64,000 nucleotides of DNA, taken from the NCBI RefSeq assembly GCF_015163655.1, contig NZ_JADEUF010000001.1:81078-145077 (forward strand), written 5' to 3'. The notes beneath the pieces are model-generated. The model was given only the letters and a program-made list of their open reading frames with translations, was not told the origin of the DNA and ran no database searches. The position numbers and the translations under genes are program-made. Positions 15,354 to 23,275 of the stretch are shown here, piece after piece. Each line of letters begins with the position of its first letter. The stretch's first letter is position 1. Source of the stretch: Xenorhabdus griffiniae. GTDB lineage: Bacteria > Pseudomonadota > Gammaproteobacteria > Enterobacterales > Enterobacteriaceae.

Positions 15354-16865
15354 TTACTTTTTCAATTTATTAATAGCCGCCTCCCCACCTTTACCCCCTG
15401 CTTGCTTAGATTCGGTAGTTCCTCTTTGCATTGCTCCAGTTTCCAATGTTCCACCGACTTTAACACCTGCCCAGGATAACGCTCCCATCCAGACTGCGGG
15501 TAGTACTAAAAACATTGTTCCCATGACAAAGTTGATAATAATATCATCCGACGTATTTTGTATTCCCATCATATTCCAACGGCTATGTGTATCTGAACTA
15601 TATAAAGCTTCGATCATCCAGCTATCCAACCAACGAGCTAATTCCCACCAGAACGTTAAGAAATTCAAGGCAAAGATCACAAATGTTAGTGTAATTGCTG
15701 TTTTAAAGTCGTAAGCTGAAAACATTAAAATCAACGGTAACATTACATATATAGCCATCAGTAATAAGCTTTGAACCATAGGCAGTGATTGCCGCATCGC
15801 GTCTAGTGCTGGAAATATTGCCAATGAACCCAAAGCTTGTCCTACCACAGATCCGACACGTGTTGCCGTATTTATTATAGTGAAATCAGCATTACCGCCA
15901 TATCCCATAAACACAGAATCCCCCTGGGACACTTGTAAGCTAGCAGGGCTGACTAAACGGCGAATAACGGCTTCTTGAAATTCTTTTGAATCTTCATTTA
16001 TTAGTCTCATCGCTGATTTAGCGCGCAACCACATCCCCGGATCAGCCTGTTCCATTACTAGTTTTCTAAGCCCAACTTTTTCATCTGACCACCACTGAGC
16101 GCATGTAGGATATCCTCCAGTTCCAGTATTAGAATAACCATCATCACGCTTAGAAACCCATGGAAAACCCTCTCTTGGAGTACGTGACTGTAAAGTTTGA
16201 TAGGCTCCGTTTAAAAACGTTCGAGAACCTAGCCACTCCACATCTCTCAAAACACTTTCACTCGACTCCTTACCCTGGTCTTGACTCTTCCAGTCATATA
16301 ATGCAAGTGAGTAACAGTCATTAGTAAAATCCTGTAATGCGGCTACTAATGAACCATTCTTTATATAACTATGCTGAACTTCAAAACGAACTTGGCGTAG
16401 ATCCGGACGACACGGAATAGTTGCAACAGAAGCTTGAGTAATCCCCTTAGATAATTTATGGACCAACATCCACCATATTGGCGCTTTTGCCGTTTTATCG
16501 TCTAGGGATGAAATAGTGCCTTTAAAACCAGAATCTTCTGGTTTTGCTGCTGTCCATGTTCCACAATATTTGCTCCTACTTGAATCAATTTGCATAGTAC
16601 TAAGACTAACGTTAAAAAGTGGAACACAACAAAACACCATTACGACGAAAGCACCATAAATTGCATTTTCAATCCGAACAATAGATAAAGTTCCTTTATT
16701 TCCTTCGTCCTCCCCTTCTTCACGTACTTTTAACCATATACCCGCCACTTTAAATAGTAGTGGAACAACAAAAAGCCCTGTACTGAGTAGTATGTTCCAT
16801 AAACCATTATTAATTACCCAGCCCAATAAAGTCAGAAAATACTCAAGATAGTTATTTGTGGTCAT
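15354..16865 (-). CDS. TraG N-terminal-domain conjugal transfer membrane protein
   Basis: 503-aa polytopic inner-membrane protein of the GI-type T4SS, related to the N-terminal half of F-plasmid TraG (mating pair stabilisation). Hydrophobic helices lie near residues 8-45 and 65-85, a long periplasmic region spans 90-330 with Cys pairs (SKYCGTW, YPTCAQWW), and a helix cluster spans 340-480 (LLLMAIYVMLPLILMFSAY; MGTMFLVLPAVWMGAL). It is the last T4SS gene before the RiPP cargo and starts 2 nt after the 106-aa gene. Confidence 0.85.
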   Translation of the reverse strand: MTTNNYLEYFLTLLGWVINNGLWNILLSTGLFVVPLLFKVAGIWLKVREEGEDEGNKGTLSIVRIENAIYGAFVVMVFCCVPLFNVSLSTMQIDSSRSKYCGTWTAAKPEDSGFKGTISSLDDKTAKAPIWWMLVHKLSKGITQASVATIPCRPDLRQVRFEVQHSYIKNGSLVAALQDFTNDCYSLALYDWKSQDQGKESSESVLRDVEWLGSRTFLNGAYQTLQSRTPREGFPWVSKRDDGYSNTGTGGYPTCAQWWSDEKVGLRKLVMEQADPGMWLRAKSAMRLINEDSKEFQEAVIRRLVSPASLQVSQGDSVFMGYGGNADFTIINTATRVGSVVGQALGSLAIFPALDAMRQSLPMVQSLLLMAIYVMLPLILMFSAYDFKTAITLTFVIFALNFLTFWWELARWLDSWMIEALYSSDTHSRWNMMGIQNTSDDIIINFVMGTMFLVLPAVWMGALSWAGVKVGGTLETGAMQRGTTESKQAGGKGGEAAINKLKK

Positions 16866-16867
16866 AA

Positions 16868-17188
16868 TTATTCTCCATTGTTATTGTTTATCCAAATAAC
16901 CGCTTCACTGACCAGGGCGAACAACACGAACATTATCACTACACGTTTAAAAGGTTGTTGTGATTCTAAGGGTACTTTTCCTGATTTCCATAAATTCCAT
17001 AAGAAAACGCCAATCAATGCATATACAACCACGCGCCATAATAGTGAAAAATAGCGCCAGCGATACATTAATTGATTAAAACCTCCGGCTAAATCAGGGT
17101 TTATTAAACTTAGGTGAGCAACAAAGAGCAATCCCATCATAAGAATAACAATGAAAACCATCCATTTTAAAAATATTTTAATTTTCAT
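16868..17188 (-). CDS. small T4SS membrane protein, 106 aa
   Basis: Three predicted membrane helices (KWMVFIVILMMGLLFVAHL; LLWRVVVYALIGVFLWNL; RVVIMFVLFALVSEAVIWI). The start overlaps the previous stop (ATGA, 17185-17188) and the gene sits between the TIGR03755-type and TraG-type genes, a position occupied by small membrane proteins in related ICEs. Its specific role in the mating apparatus is not known. Confidence 0.75.
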   Translation of the reverse strand: MKIKIFLKWMVFIVILMMGLLFVAHLSLINPDLAGGFNQLMYRWRYFSLLWRVVVYALIGVFLWNLWKSGKVPLESQQPFKRVVIMFVLFALVSEAVIWINNNNGE

Positions 17189-18597
17189 TTTCTATTTTCT
17201 TCCGTAGCAGAAATACCCAATGAATTTACTCGTTTATCTGTGTTATCGTGAGATTGAGTCTGTGGGTTAGCTAAAGTTCTTTGATGGTCGCGCTCAATAA
17301 TAGTCAAAACAGTATTATTAGAAATTTCTCTTCGCAGTTCCATTTCGGTTTTTAGTGCATTGATTTCACGATCAAGAATATCAATCCGGCGATCACTCTC
17401 TTTAACAGCTTGTGATAAGTTAGCTGCATTAGGTTCTGATTGTCCGGTCATTAGCATCCTGCGCATAGTTAGCGCCAATTCAATTGTGTCTGACATAGCT
17501 AATTCGCCAGCTAAACGTTGTACTAGTGCACCGTTATCAGGATCTCTCCTTAATGACTGAATAACACCTCGTGTGACTATCAAGCTACCAGTTTTTAACT
17601 TAGATAGATTTTCAGTTGTAGGGGAAATATTGCCGTTGACTAGTTTTACTAATTGCTCTTGATTATCTTTAGCTGTCTTTTCAATCACTGGAGCAAAACC
17701 AGTTCCAGCGACGCTACTTCCAGGCTGATTTTCTGCTGTACCGTCTGCACATTGGCTAGTATCTGTACAAGTGCGAATTGATTGATCACCCAAAATTTTC
17801 ACAACAGTTTGTGCGGCTTCTTCACTATTTTTAAATCTCTGACAGGCTCCCCCTGAGCACTGACCTGTAGAAATAGTTTGATCACTGTTGACTGGTAAGT
17901 GATTCATCATATTAAAGCCAGCTTTAGCCAGATCACGCGTTGGTTGGATAGCTTTTTGCCCTTTTCCTCCTTTTTTTTGCCCTCCAATCCAAGGAACTCC
18001 TGCTTCCCCTTTAGCGCTATTAAGCTGATTGTTTGTCTTGACGGCATCATTACTACCATTATTCACTAATGTTTTAGCTTCTTCCATAACCGCTGCTTGT
18101 GACCATTTGCTGTTATCAGAGAAATCCATCAATCGCTTGGACAAGTTCTGACAGTTAAATTGCGCTTTATCAAAAGCAACATTGGCCTGCAAAACTCCAT
18201 TAGTCAGCATTTCGTACAATCCTGGGTTAGCTCGTTGAATAATTAACCCAGGAAGACTGGCTACAGCTCCTGTTGCTCCTTGAACAATCTCCCCCATCAA
18301 GTTTTTAAATCCATCAGTGATACCATTTAATTGGTTACTAATCGTAGTTTTTAAATCGAAGTTTCCACACATCAAATCATTGGACCATCCAATTCCCATT
18401 CCAACTCGCTGCATAGTACTTCGGCTAGGCGGTTGAGATAGAACAGTACCGCCACCAATCGTGTAGAACAATTTATCTGATACAGCACCACTCACATTTT
18501 TACCGTAACCTATTTTATTATCCTCCCAAGCAGAAGCAGAACCCGAAAGAAATAAAACACCTATAAGTACAGATTGCGAAATAATTCTCTTATTCAT
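17185..18597 (-). CDS. ICE conjugation protein, TIGR03755 family
   Basis: 470-aa exported protein with a signal peptide (SVLIGVLFLSGSASAWE). The cysteine-containing central region (DLMCGNFDL, AQFNCQNL, TGQCSGGACQRF, RTCTDTSQCADG) suggests disulfide bonds in the periplasm. The C-terminus is coiled (DRRIDILDREINALKTEMELR). Its place after the TIGR03756-type gene and before traG matches GI-T4SS loci. It is thought to belong to the mating-pair machinery. The family name is from memory of conserved order and sequence character. Confidence 0.82.
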   Translation of the reverse strand: MNKRIISQSVLIGVLFLSGSASAWEDNKIGYGKNVSGAVSDKLFYTIGGGTVLSQPPSRSTMQRVGMGIGWSNDLMCGNFDLKTTISNQLNGITDGFKNLMGEIVQGATGAVASLPGLIIQRANPGLYEMLTNGVLQANVAFDKAQFNCQNLSKRLMDFSDNSKWSQAAVMEEAKTLVNNGSNDAVKTNNQLNSAKGEAGVPWIGGQKKGGKGQKAIQPTRDLAKAGFNMMNHLPVNSDQTISTGQCSGGACQRFKNSEEAAQTVVKILGDQSIRTCTDTSQCADGTAENQPGSSVAGTGFAPVIEKTAKDNQEQLVKLVNGNISPTTENLSKLKTGSLIVTRGVIQSLRRDPDNGALVQRLAGELAMSDTIELALTMRRMLMTGQSEPNAANLSQAVKESDRRIDILDREINALKTEMELRREISNNTVLTIIERDHQRTLANPQTQSHDNTDKRVNSLGISATEENRK

Positions 18598-18610
18598 TTT
18601 TATTTTTTCC

Positions 18611-19567
18611 TTAAAAATTAGTACTACTCAGGAATTTTTGCCCACGACGTTTACAACAACTATATGGTTGCCAAAGTGCCCAAGCATAATTACCATTTTC
18701 TGCAACTGTTCCAGTTTTATCAGGAAAAACAGCACAGCTATTACTAAGTTGAGGTGATAATTTCTGCCACTTATGATTTTTAGTATTTTCTTGCACAGGA
18801 TCAGGAGGCCAATAGCCAGGCTTTTTATTTGCTTTTAGAGGCGAATAAATATGGGACTGGCCTGTACGAGTTATGATATCGGCAACACGCTGAGCTACAA
18901 CCGCAGCCGCTTTATAGTCGTCTTGTTGTGTAACAAAGCCGCTGCGAGGGTAAACATTTCCCCACATATTTCCCGTATATTGCGAACCAATTTCCCTTTT
19001 ACCAAGAATGACGGATTCAGGGTAGAAAGTTTCAGGGATACCCGAACGCCACGGAAAGCTATCTAGCGTGCTAAGAAAATAAGGGTATAACGGCGTTGCT
19101 GCACCACTACAAGAATACCCAGGAATGCTCTTTCCAATTAAAGATGAACCAGGATGGCCAATCGCATCGGCATATTTAAAATGTAGATTAATTTTTCTCT
19201 TTGGTGTTTTCTGTTCGTTATGCCCACCTCCCGCAGATACACCAGACAATGCTCCTGTAATAGCGTTTTCCAAACCTCCAGAGGCTCCACTTACCATAGA
19301 CATTTCTACCCATGGATTTCCGCTTGGTGAGTTGTATATGGATACAACAACTTCTGGAATAAAGTGTTCTACCTTTACTGAAGTTCTGACTTTGCACCCC
19401 CAGGGAGTACAGAACAGCCAATAGCAGATACCTTTTATTCGCCAACTAATACACGATGGAGATATAGAGCTGGCTATGATACTAGCACTATTAATACTAG
19501 CAGCAGCCAGCGGAATATTAATTGCTCCTAGTAGCATAGAAGCCACTAGGAGCTTCAATTTTTTCAT
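18611..19567 (-). CDS. ICE conjugation protein, TIGR03756 family (TraU-like)
   Basis: 318-aa exported protein with a signal peptide (LLVASMLLGAINIPLAAA). An early cysteine cluster (SPSCISWRIKGICYWLFCTPWGCKVRT) and a late Cys pair (QPYSCCKRRG) are typical of TraU-like periplasmic conjugation proteins with many disulfides. The sequence VEHFIPEVVVSIYNSPSGNPW is characteristic of the group. The ATG overlaps the TIGR03757-type stop (TAATG at 19567). Confidence 0.86.
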   Translation of the reverse strand: MKKLKLLVASMLLGAINIPLAAASINSASIIASSISPSCISWRIKGICYWLFCTPWGCKVRTSVKVEHFIPEVVVSIYNSPSGNPWVEMSMVSGASGGLENAITGALSGVSAGGGHNEQKTPKRKINLHFKYADAIGHPGSSLIGKSIPGYSCSGAATPLYPYFLSTLDSFPWRSGIPETFYPESVILGKREIGSQYTGNMWGNVYPRSGFVTQQDDYKAAAVVAQRVADIITRTGQSHIYSPLKANKKPGYWPPDPVQENTKNHKWQKLSPQLSNSCAVFPDKTGTVAENGNYAWALWQPYSCCKRRGQKFLSSTNF

Positions 19568-19977
19568 TAATTATTCCTCCTACGATATGTATCTACCAAG
19601 ATTTGAGCACGAGTAGCATCAGTACTGCCATACACAACATAGCGATCATCTATTACAATGGCTGGGTATTTTTTTATACCCAATTCCCAAGCACGGATAA
19701 CTCCCTGGTATGCTATGACCATATCCTTTTCTTTTTCCCTCCATTCTGGCGATTGTAATAATTCAGTTATTAAAGAAGAGTTACTTGTATTTACAGAAAT
19801 ATTCATAGTGTTAAACCAGTTTTCTGAAAACATATCAGGAGCATCAAGCCAAACAACTTGAATATCGTTTCTAAAGTCGTTTCTACTTGGTGGGTTTTCA
19901 TGATCGGTGTAAATGACAGTTGACGCTTGAGCTATTGATGTCAAAGCTATTACGATAAAAACAACCAGCATTTTCAT
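19567..19977 (-). CDS. ICE conjugation protein, TIGR03757 family
   Basis: 136-aa periplasmic protein with a signal peptide (MLVVFIVIALTSIAQAS). The body has the thioredoxin-like trait KYPAIVIDDRYVVYGSTDATRAQ but lacks a CxxC pair, as in the family, which is distantly TrbC-like. ATG 19977 is preferred over TTG 19992, since GAGGG lies 8 nt before it. Upstream is a 250-nt gap, then the autotransporter gene, which separates this gene from traC. Confidence 0.84.
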   Translation of the reverse strand: MKMLVVFIVIALTSIAQASTVIYTDHENPPSRNDFRNDIQVVWLDAPDMFSENWFNTMNISVNTSNSSLITELLQSPEWREKEKDMVIAYQGVIRAWELGIKKYPAIVIDDRYVVYGSTDATRAQILVDTYRRRNN

Positions 19978-20146
19978 TAGAATTGCCCTCAACTATTAAG
20001 TTGAAACAAGATTGCAATAACTTTCCAATAAAATCAGTAAATAATTCATAATCCAATAAATATAATTTTTTATTAAAAAAATAAATAATAATCAACTGGT
20101 TATAAGCAATGAATAAAGATACCCATTGCTTAATTTGTAGTTATTC

Positions 20147-20177
20147 AATTTGGTAGCTATTCATTTCATACCAAATT
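20147..20177. repeat. inverted repeat downstream of the autotransporter gene
   Basis: AATTTGGTA/TACCAAATT arms (20147-20155, 20169-20177). A second repeat, TAAGCAATG/CATTGCTTA, lies near 20103-20131. Neither has a clear T-run. They may end autotransporter transcription or act as operators for the T4SS genes that follow. Confidence 0.4.
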
Positions 20178-20228
20178 ATTAAGATATTTTTCATATTATT
20201 CTTTATTTATCATGATATTAAATCCTTA

Positions 20229-22631
20229 TCAGAATCGATACCTAACATTAAACAAACCGTTAATACCTTGTTTTTCTCCTATATAACCTGTGAATTTAAA
20301 TTCGCCGCTAAAATTAGATTTTTCGCCGAAATCGACACCAATTGATGCAAACCCACTACCTCCTTTCGAAGATAAATCACTAACCTTCATTCCTTCAATA
20401 ATTCCTTTTGATTTACCATCAAACTCATATTGGTAGCCTACTCCAGTATTTAAAGTAATATTTTCCGTAATCTTATTATGTAATAACACCCCTACTTTCA
20501 TTTGATGAGAATTAATTGCATCAAATTTGATTTTTTCATGACCAAGTGCAGTTTTAATATTTACCATATCATGATTAATATGCGTATACTGATAATCACC
20601 ATGAACAGTTAAACTTTTTTTACCACTAGCCTTAAATTTTTTATTAATTCCGACATGGGATCCAAAATATGATGAATCACTATTATATTGACTCATTATA
20701 TTCTGATTTACTCCGAAGTCATGTGATTTGAAATCATAATTTAATTTCCCAACTCTCAATGAACCTGTGATTATCAGATCGTCAAAATTTTTTCTTTGCA
20801 CTAATAATCCTGTACCTCGATAATTTACATTTCCTTTTCCTTTAATTATTGGTAAACGGCTTTGATTGTATGAAGTGTATGATGCATTTCCGGCCTCAAA
20901 AAATACTCCTAGTGAGGAATTTATTTTATCAGAATAAATAGCATTCCCAACTAAAAGATTAGCTGTTATTAGGTTCAGTTTTTTTCCTATATTAAAACGA
21001 TTCTTGCCTGATTCAATTAACGCAAAAGGCTCTATGTTCATACCTTTTAATTTAACTTTTGTGACCAAACTATCATTAGCAACTAAAATTCCAGCATTTC
21101 TCCCAAACAAATAAGCTGTTGTTTGCGGATTTAACCCTAATTTTGATTCAGGTTTTTGCTCCGGCTCAGGCTGTGGTTCTAGCTCCGGCTCAGGTTGTGG
21201 TTCTGGCTCCGGCTCAGGTTGTGGTTCTGGCTTCGGCTCAGGTTGTGGTTCTGGCTCCGGCTTAAGTGGAATCACGTTAACAATGATAGATTCTTTGCCA
21301 TTTTCTTTTTTTTGTTTTTCTAACCCAAATGTTAATAAAGTCGCTGTACCTAATGTTGTCTCTGAATTAACGAGTTTTACATCTCCTATTATATTACTCA
21401 TTAGCGTAACTATACCGCCACCATTTACTAGCTTTGAGCCTTTATGAATACCGTCAACTGTTACTGTTGATTTATTCATATCGATAGTATCAATTGTGTT
21501 GAGTAAAACATCTTCATCTTTTACATTTTCATTTAGAAAAAATTTATAAACTTCAAATCCTGATACAGATTTCAACTTCAGTGGGTCTGCTCTAAAATTA
21601 AACACATTTCCTGTCAACCTATCTCTATCACCGAAGTTTCGACCAGCTAAAATTGTTGAACGCTCTGGAACATTAAACTCAATATGACCATCCACGGTTA
21701 CGTTCACGCCATTTATGTCCTGAGAGTGAGATGTTTTGATACCTAAGATGTTTACGCTGGAGTTAAAAATGACATCTTTTAGATGCACGAAAACTGAGGT
21801 ATAAGTAGGAGTTATGCTTGAAATTAAACCTGTAATATCTACTAAATTGTTAAAAATTGATTTTTCAATGCTTACTAAATTATTTTCATTATTACCTTTA
21901 CTGGCTAAATTCATTGCCCCATAAATTCTGGCGTAACCATTAAAAATAGAATTTTTGATATTAATTTTATTATCAATTAAACTTGCACCACTTATGTTAG
22001 CAGCATAACCACCCAGAAATAGAGCATATTTATCAAATTGTGATTGATCAATATCAATCAAATTATTCCTCAAAAAGGCATTGTCTCTAGAACTTTCTCC
22101 ACCATATGCCCCCCGTATCTCAACCTCGTTCATTAGATGGGAGTTTTTAACCGAAACAACAGAATTTTCTATTGTAGAATTAGCGCTTCCTTTAGTAAAT
22201 GTTCCCGTTAAATCAGCGTTACCTCTAATTTTCACTCCATCTAAGAACACATTATTCTCTTTAGCGTACAGGCTGTTTCCAGAATGGATATAAGCCCCCG
22301 CTGAAGTTAGCTCTCCAATTTCGCCATTAGATATAAACACATTATTATTTCCAATGACATTATCACCATGCATTGCCACAGTATTTCCACCATACAATAT
22401 GAAGTTTTTATCTGACACGACCTCCTGCATCATTAAATTATTATTACTCATGCCTTTTAGTTTAGTTTTTCGGGAGTAACCCGCCATAAATGTTCCATCC
22501 AAATCTTTTTCAACCACACAATTATTATTGTGCGTTCTTTCTATTTCAGAACCACACTCTACAGCTAATATCTCACCACTAAAAATAGCAGAGCTGATCA
22601 AAATAGAAAGCAATGTCCTTCTATTTTTCAT
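20229..22631 (-). CDS. autotransporter-type outer-membrane protein
   Basis: 800-aa protein. Signal peptide (LLSILISSAIFSGEILA) first, then a passenger of about 430 residues rich in Asn/Val/Ile repeats (NNVFISNG, ENSVVSVKNSHL), consistent with a beta-helix. A Pro/Glu/Gln linker (about residues 455-495) follows, then a C-terminal beta-barrel (about 510-800) ending in the OMP-type aromatic signature VRYRF. It is a type V self-exported surface protein. It interrupts the T4SS operon between traC's neighbour and the TIGR03757-type gene. TAAGGTG precedes the start and a shared inverted repeat lies at 22677-22704. Confidence 0.85.
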   Translation of the reverse strand: MKNRRTLLSILISSAIFSGEILAVECGSEIERTHNNNCVVEKDLDGTFMAGYSRKTKLKGMSNNNLMMQEVVSDKNFILYGGNTVAMHGDNVIGNNNVFISNGEIGELTSAGAYIHSGNSLYAKENNVFLDGVKIRGNADLTGTFTKGSANSTIENSVVSVKNSHLMNEVEIRGAYGGESSRDNAFLRNNLIDIDQSQFDKYALFLGGYAANISGASLIDNKINIKNSIFNGYARIYGAMNLASKGNNENNLVSIEKSIFNNLVDITGLISSITPTYTSVFVHLKDVIFNSSVNILGIKTSHSQDINGVNVTVDGHIEFNVPERSTILAGRNFGDRDRLTGNVFNFRADPLKLKSVSGFEVYKFFLNENVKDEDVLLNTIDTIDMNKSTVTVDGIHKGSKLVNGGGIVTLMSNIIGDVKLVNSETTLGTATLLTFGLEKQKKENGKESIIVNVIPLKPEPEPQPEPKPEPQPEPEPEPQPEPELEPQPEPEQKPESKLGLNPQTTAYLFGRNAGILVANDSLVTKVKLKGMNIEPFALIESGKNRFNIGKKLNLITANLLVGNAIYSDKINSSLGVFFEAGNASYTSYNQSRLPIIKGKGNVNYRGTGLLVQRKNFDDLIITGSLRVGKLNYDFKSHDFGVNQNIMSQYNSDSSYFGSHVGINKKFKASGKKSLTVHGDYQYTHINHDMVNIKTALGHEKIKFDAINSHQMKVGVLLHNKITENITLNTGVGYQYEFDGKSKGIIEGMKVSDLSSKGGSGFASIGVDFGEKSNFSGEFKFTGYIGEKQGINGLFNVRYRF
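21163..21258. repeat. four tandem 24-bp repeats in the autotransporter linker
   Basis: Four near-identical 24-bp units (21163, 21187, 21211, 21235), unit GGCTCAGGTTGTGG then TTCTGGCTCC, encoding the EPEPQPEP-type linker. Being a multiple of three, copy changes would alter linker length without a frameshift. Confidence 0.85.
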
Positions 22632-22676
22632 AGAACAAGTTCACCTTACTGTTTAATTTAAAATATATAATTCCAT

Positions 22677-22704
22677 GATGAACTGTATGGGGGTACGATT
22701 CACC
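22677..22704 (-). promoter_or_regulatory. shared inverted repeat upstream of the autotransporter gene
   Basis: 28-bp imperfect palindrome, arms GATGAACTGTA and TACGATTCACC around TGGGGG. It lies 46 nt before the autotransporter ATG. The same element occurs at 22846-22873 and 32562-32589. After each copy a conserved leader ends in ACAGTAAGGTGAA just before the gene start. Confidence 0.75.
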
Positions 22705-22739
22705 ATAGCCATTTTTGTAGACCTCTGAAACTCCTATAA

Positions 22740-22799
22740 TTAACAAAAACACTCGATCACAGTCATAAAAACTGCTAATTTAAATAGCGTAGTTTTCAT
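22740..22799 (-). pseudogene. truncated pilin-like gene start
   Basis: 19-codon frame MKTTLFKLAVFMTVIECFC, then a stop. Its start matches MKTRLFKLAAFKAALISS of the pilin-like gene at 32644, and its leader is nearly identical, including the inverted repeat at 22846-22873. It is a decayed second copy of that gene's promoter and signal peptide, next to the autotransporter promoter. Confidence 0.75.
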
Positions 22800-22845
22800 A
22801 GAATTAGTTCACCTTACTGTTTAATTTAATGATATGAAGCTACAT

Positions 22846-22873
22846 GGTGAGTCGTATGGGGGTACGACTCACC
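22846..22873 (-). promoter_or_regulatory. shared inverted repeat, perfect copy
   Basis: 28-bp palindrome with perfect 11-bp arms GGTGAGTCGTA/TACGACTCACC around TGGGGG. It lies 7 nt past the stop of the 131-aa gene and 47 nt before the pilin-like remnant. It has no T-run on the minus strand, so it looks like an operator rather than a terminator. Confidence 0.78.
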
Positions 22874-22879
22874 GCTTTG

Positions 22880-23275
22880 CTATTCTTTCATCCGTTGATA
22901 GATCAACAGGATCAAATAGATTGCATCTGTTGTATCTGCTACATGAATAAACCATCTAGGATGCTTGTATTCTTCTGGCTTGGGCCAATAATGTTCGCCG
23001 GACACAGTTATCAAAAGGTTAACATCGTGCCCTTTTCCATCTTCTAAGTTAATTGAAATACAATTACTTTTTCCTATACGATGCGGGTGACAAGTCATCA
23101 AATATACATTTTTCAATCTCCGCCGTATTTCCGTTAATAAACGCCCCAAAGAGCGAACGTTTTCCTCAGATATAGAAGGGCATGACTGTGGTTGACAATC
23201 AAAGACAGAAAATAAATTGATATCAGAATCAGCTTTACACCTAGTCATGGGAACACGATATTTCAGAGTTAACAT
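22880..23275 (-). CDS. hypothetical protein after traC, 131 aa
   Basis: Soluble protein without a recognised domain. ATG 23275 overlaps the traC stop by 7 nt, so it is translated with the T4SS operon. It contains a conserved-looking core LVTVSGEHYWPKPEEY-type segment (here LLITVSGEHYWPKP) and ends IYLILLIYQRMKE. It is the last T4SS gene before the autotransporter cargo. A role in transfer is only implied by position. Confidence 0.7.
   Translation of the reverse strand: MLTLKYRVPMTRCKADSDINLFSVFDCQPQSCPSISEENVRSLGRLLTEIRRRLKNVYLMTCHPHRIGKSNCISINLEDGKGHDVNLLITVSGEHYWPKPEEYKHPRWFIHVADTTDAIYLILLIYQRMKE

Noticed and set aside
22846..22873. Palindrome as a terminator of the T4SS gene at 22880
   Set aside because: No T-run on the minus strand, and the same palindrome plus leader precedes two other gene starts.
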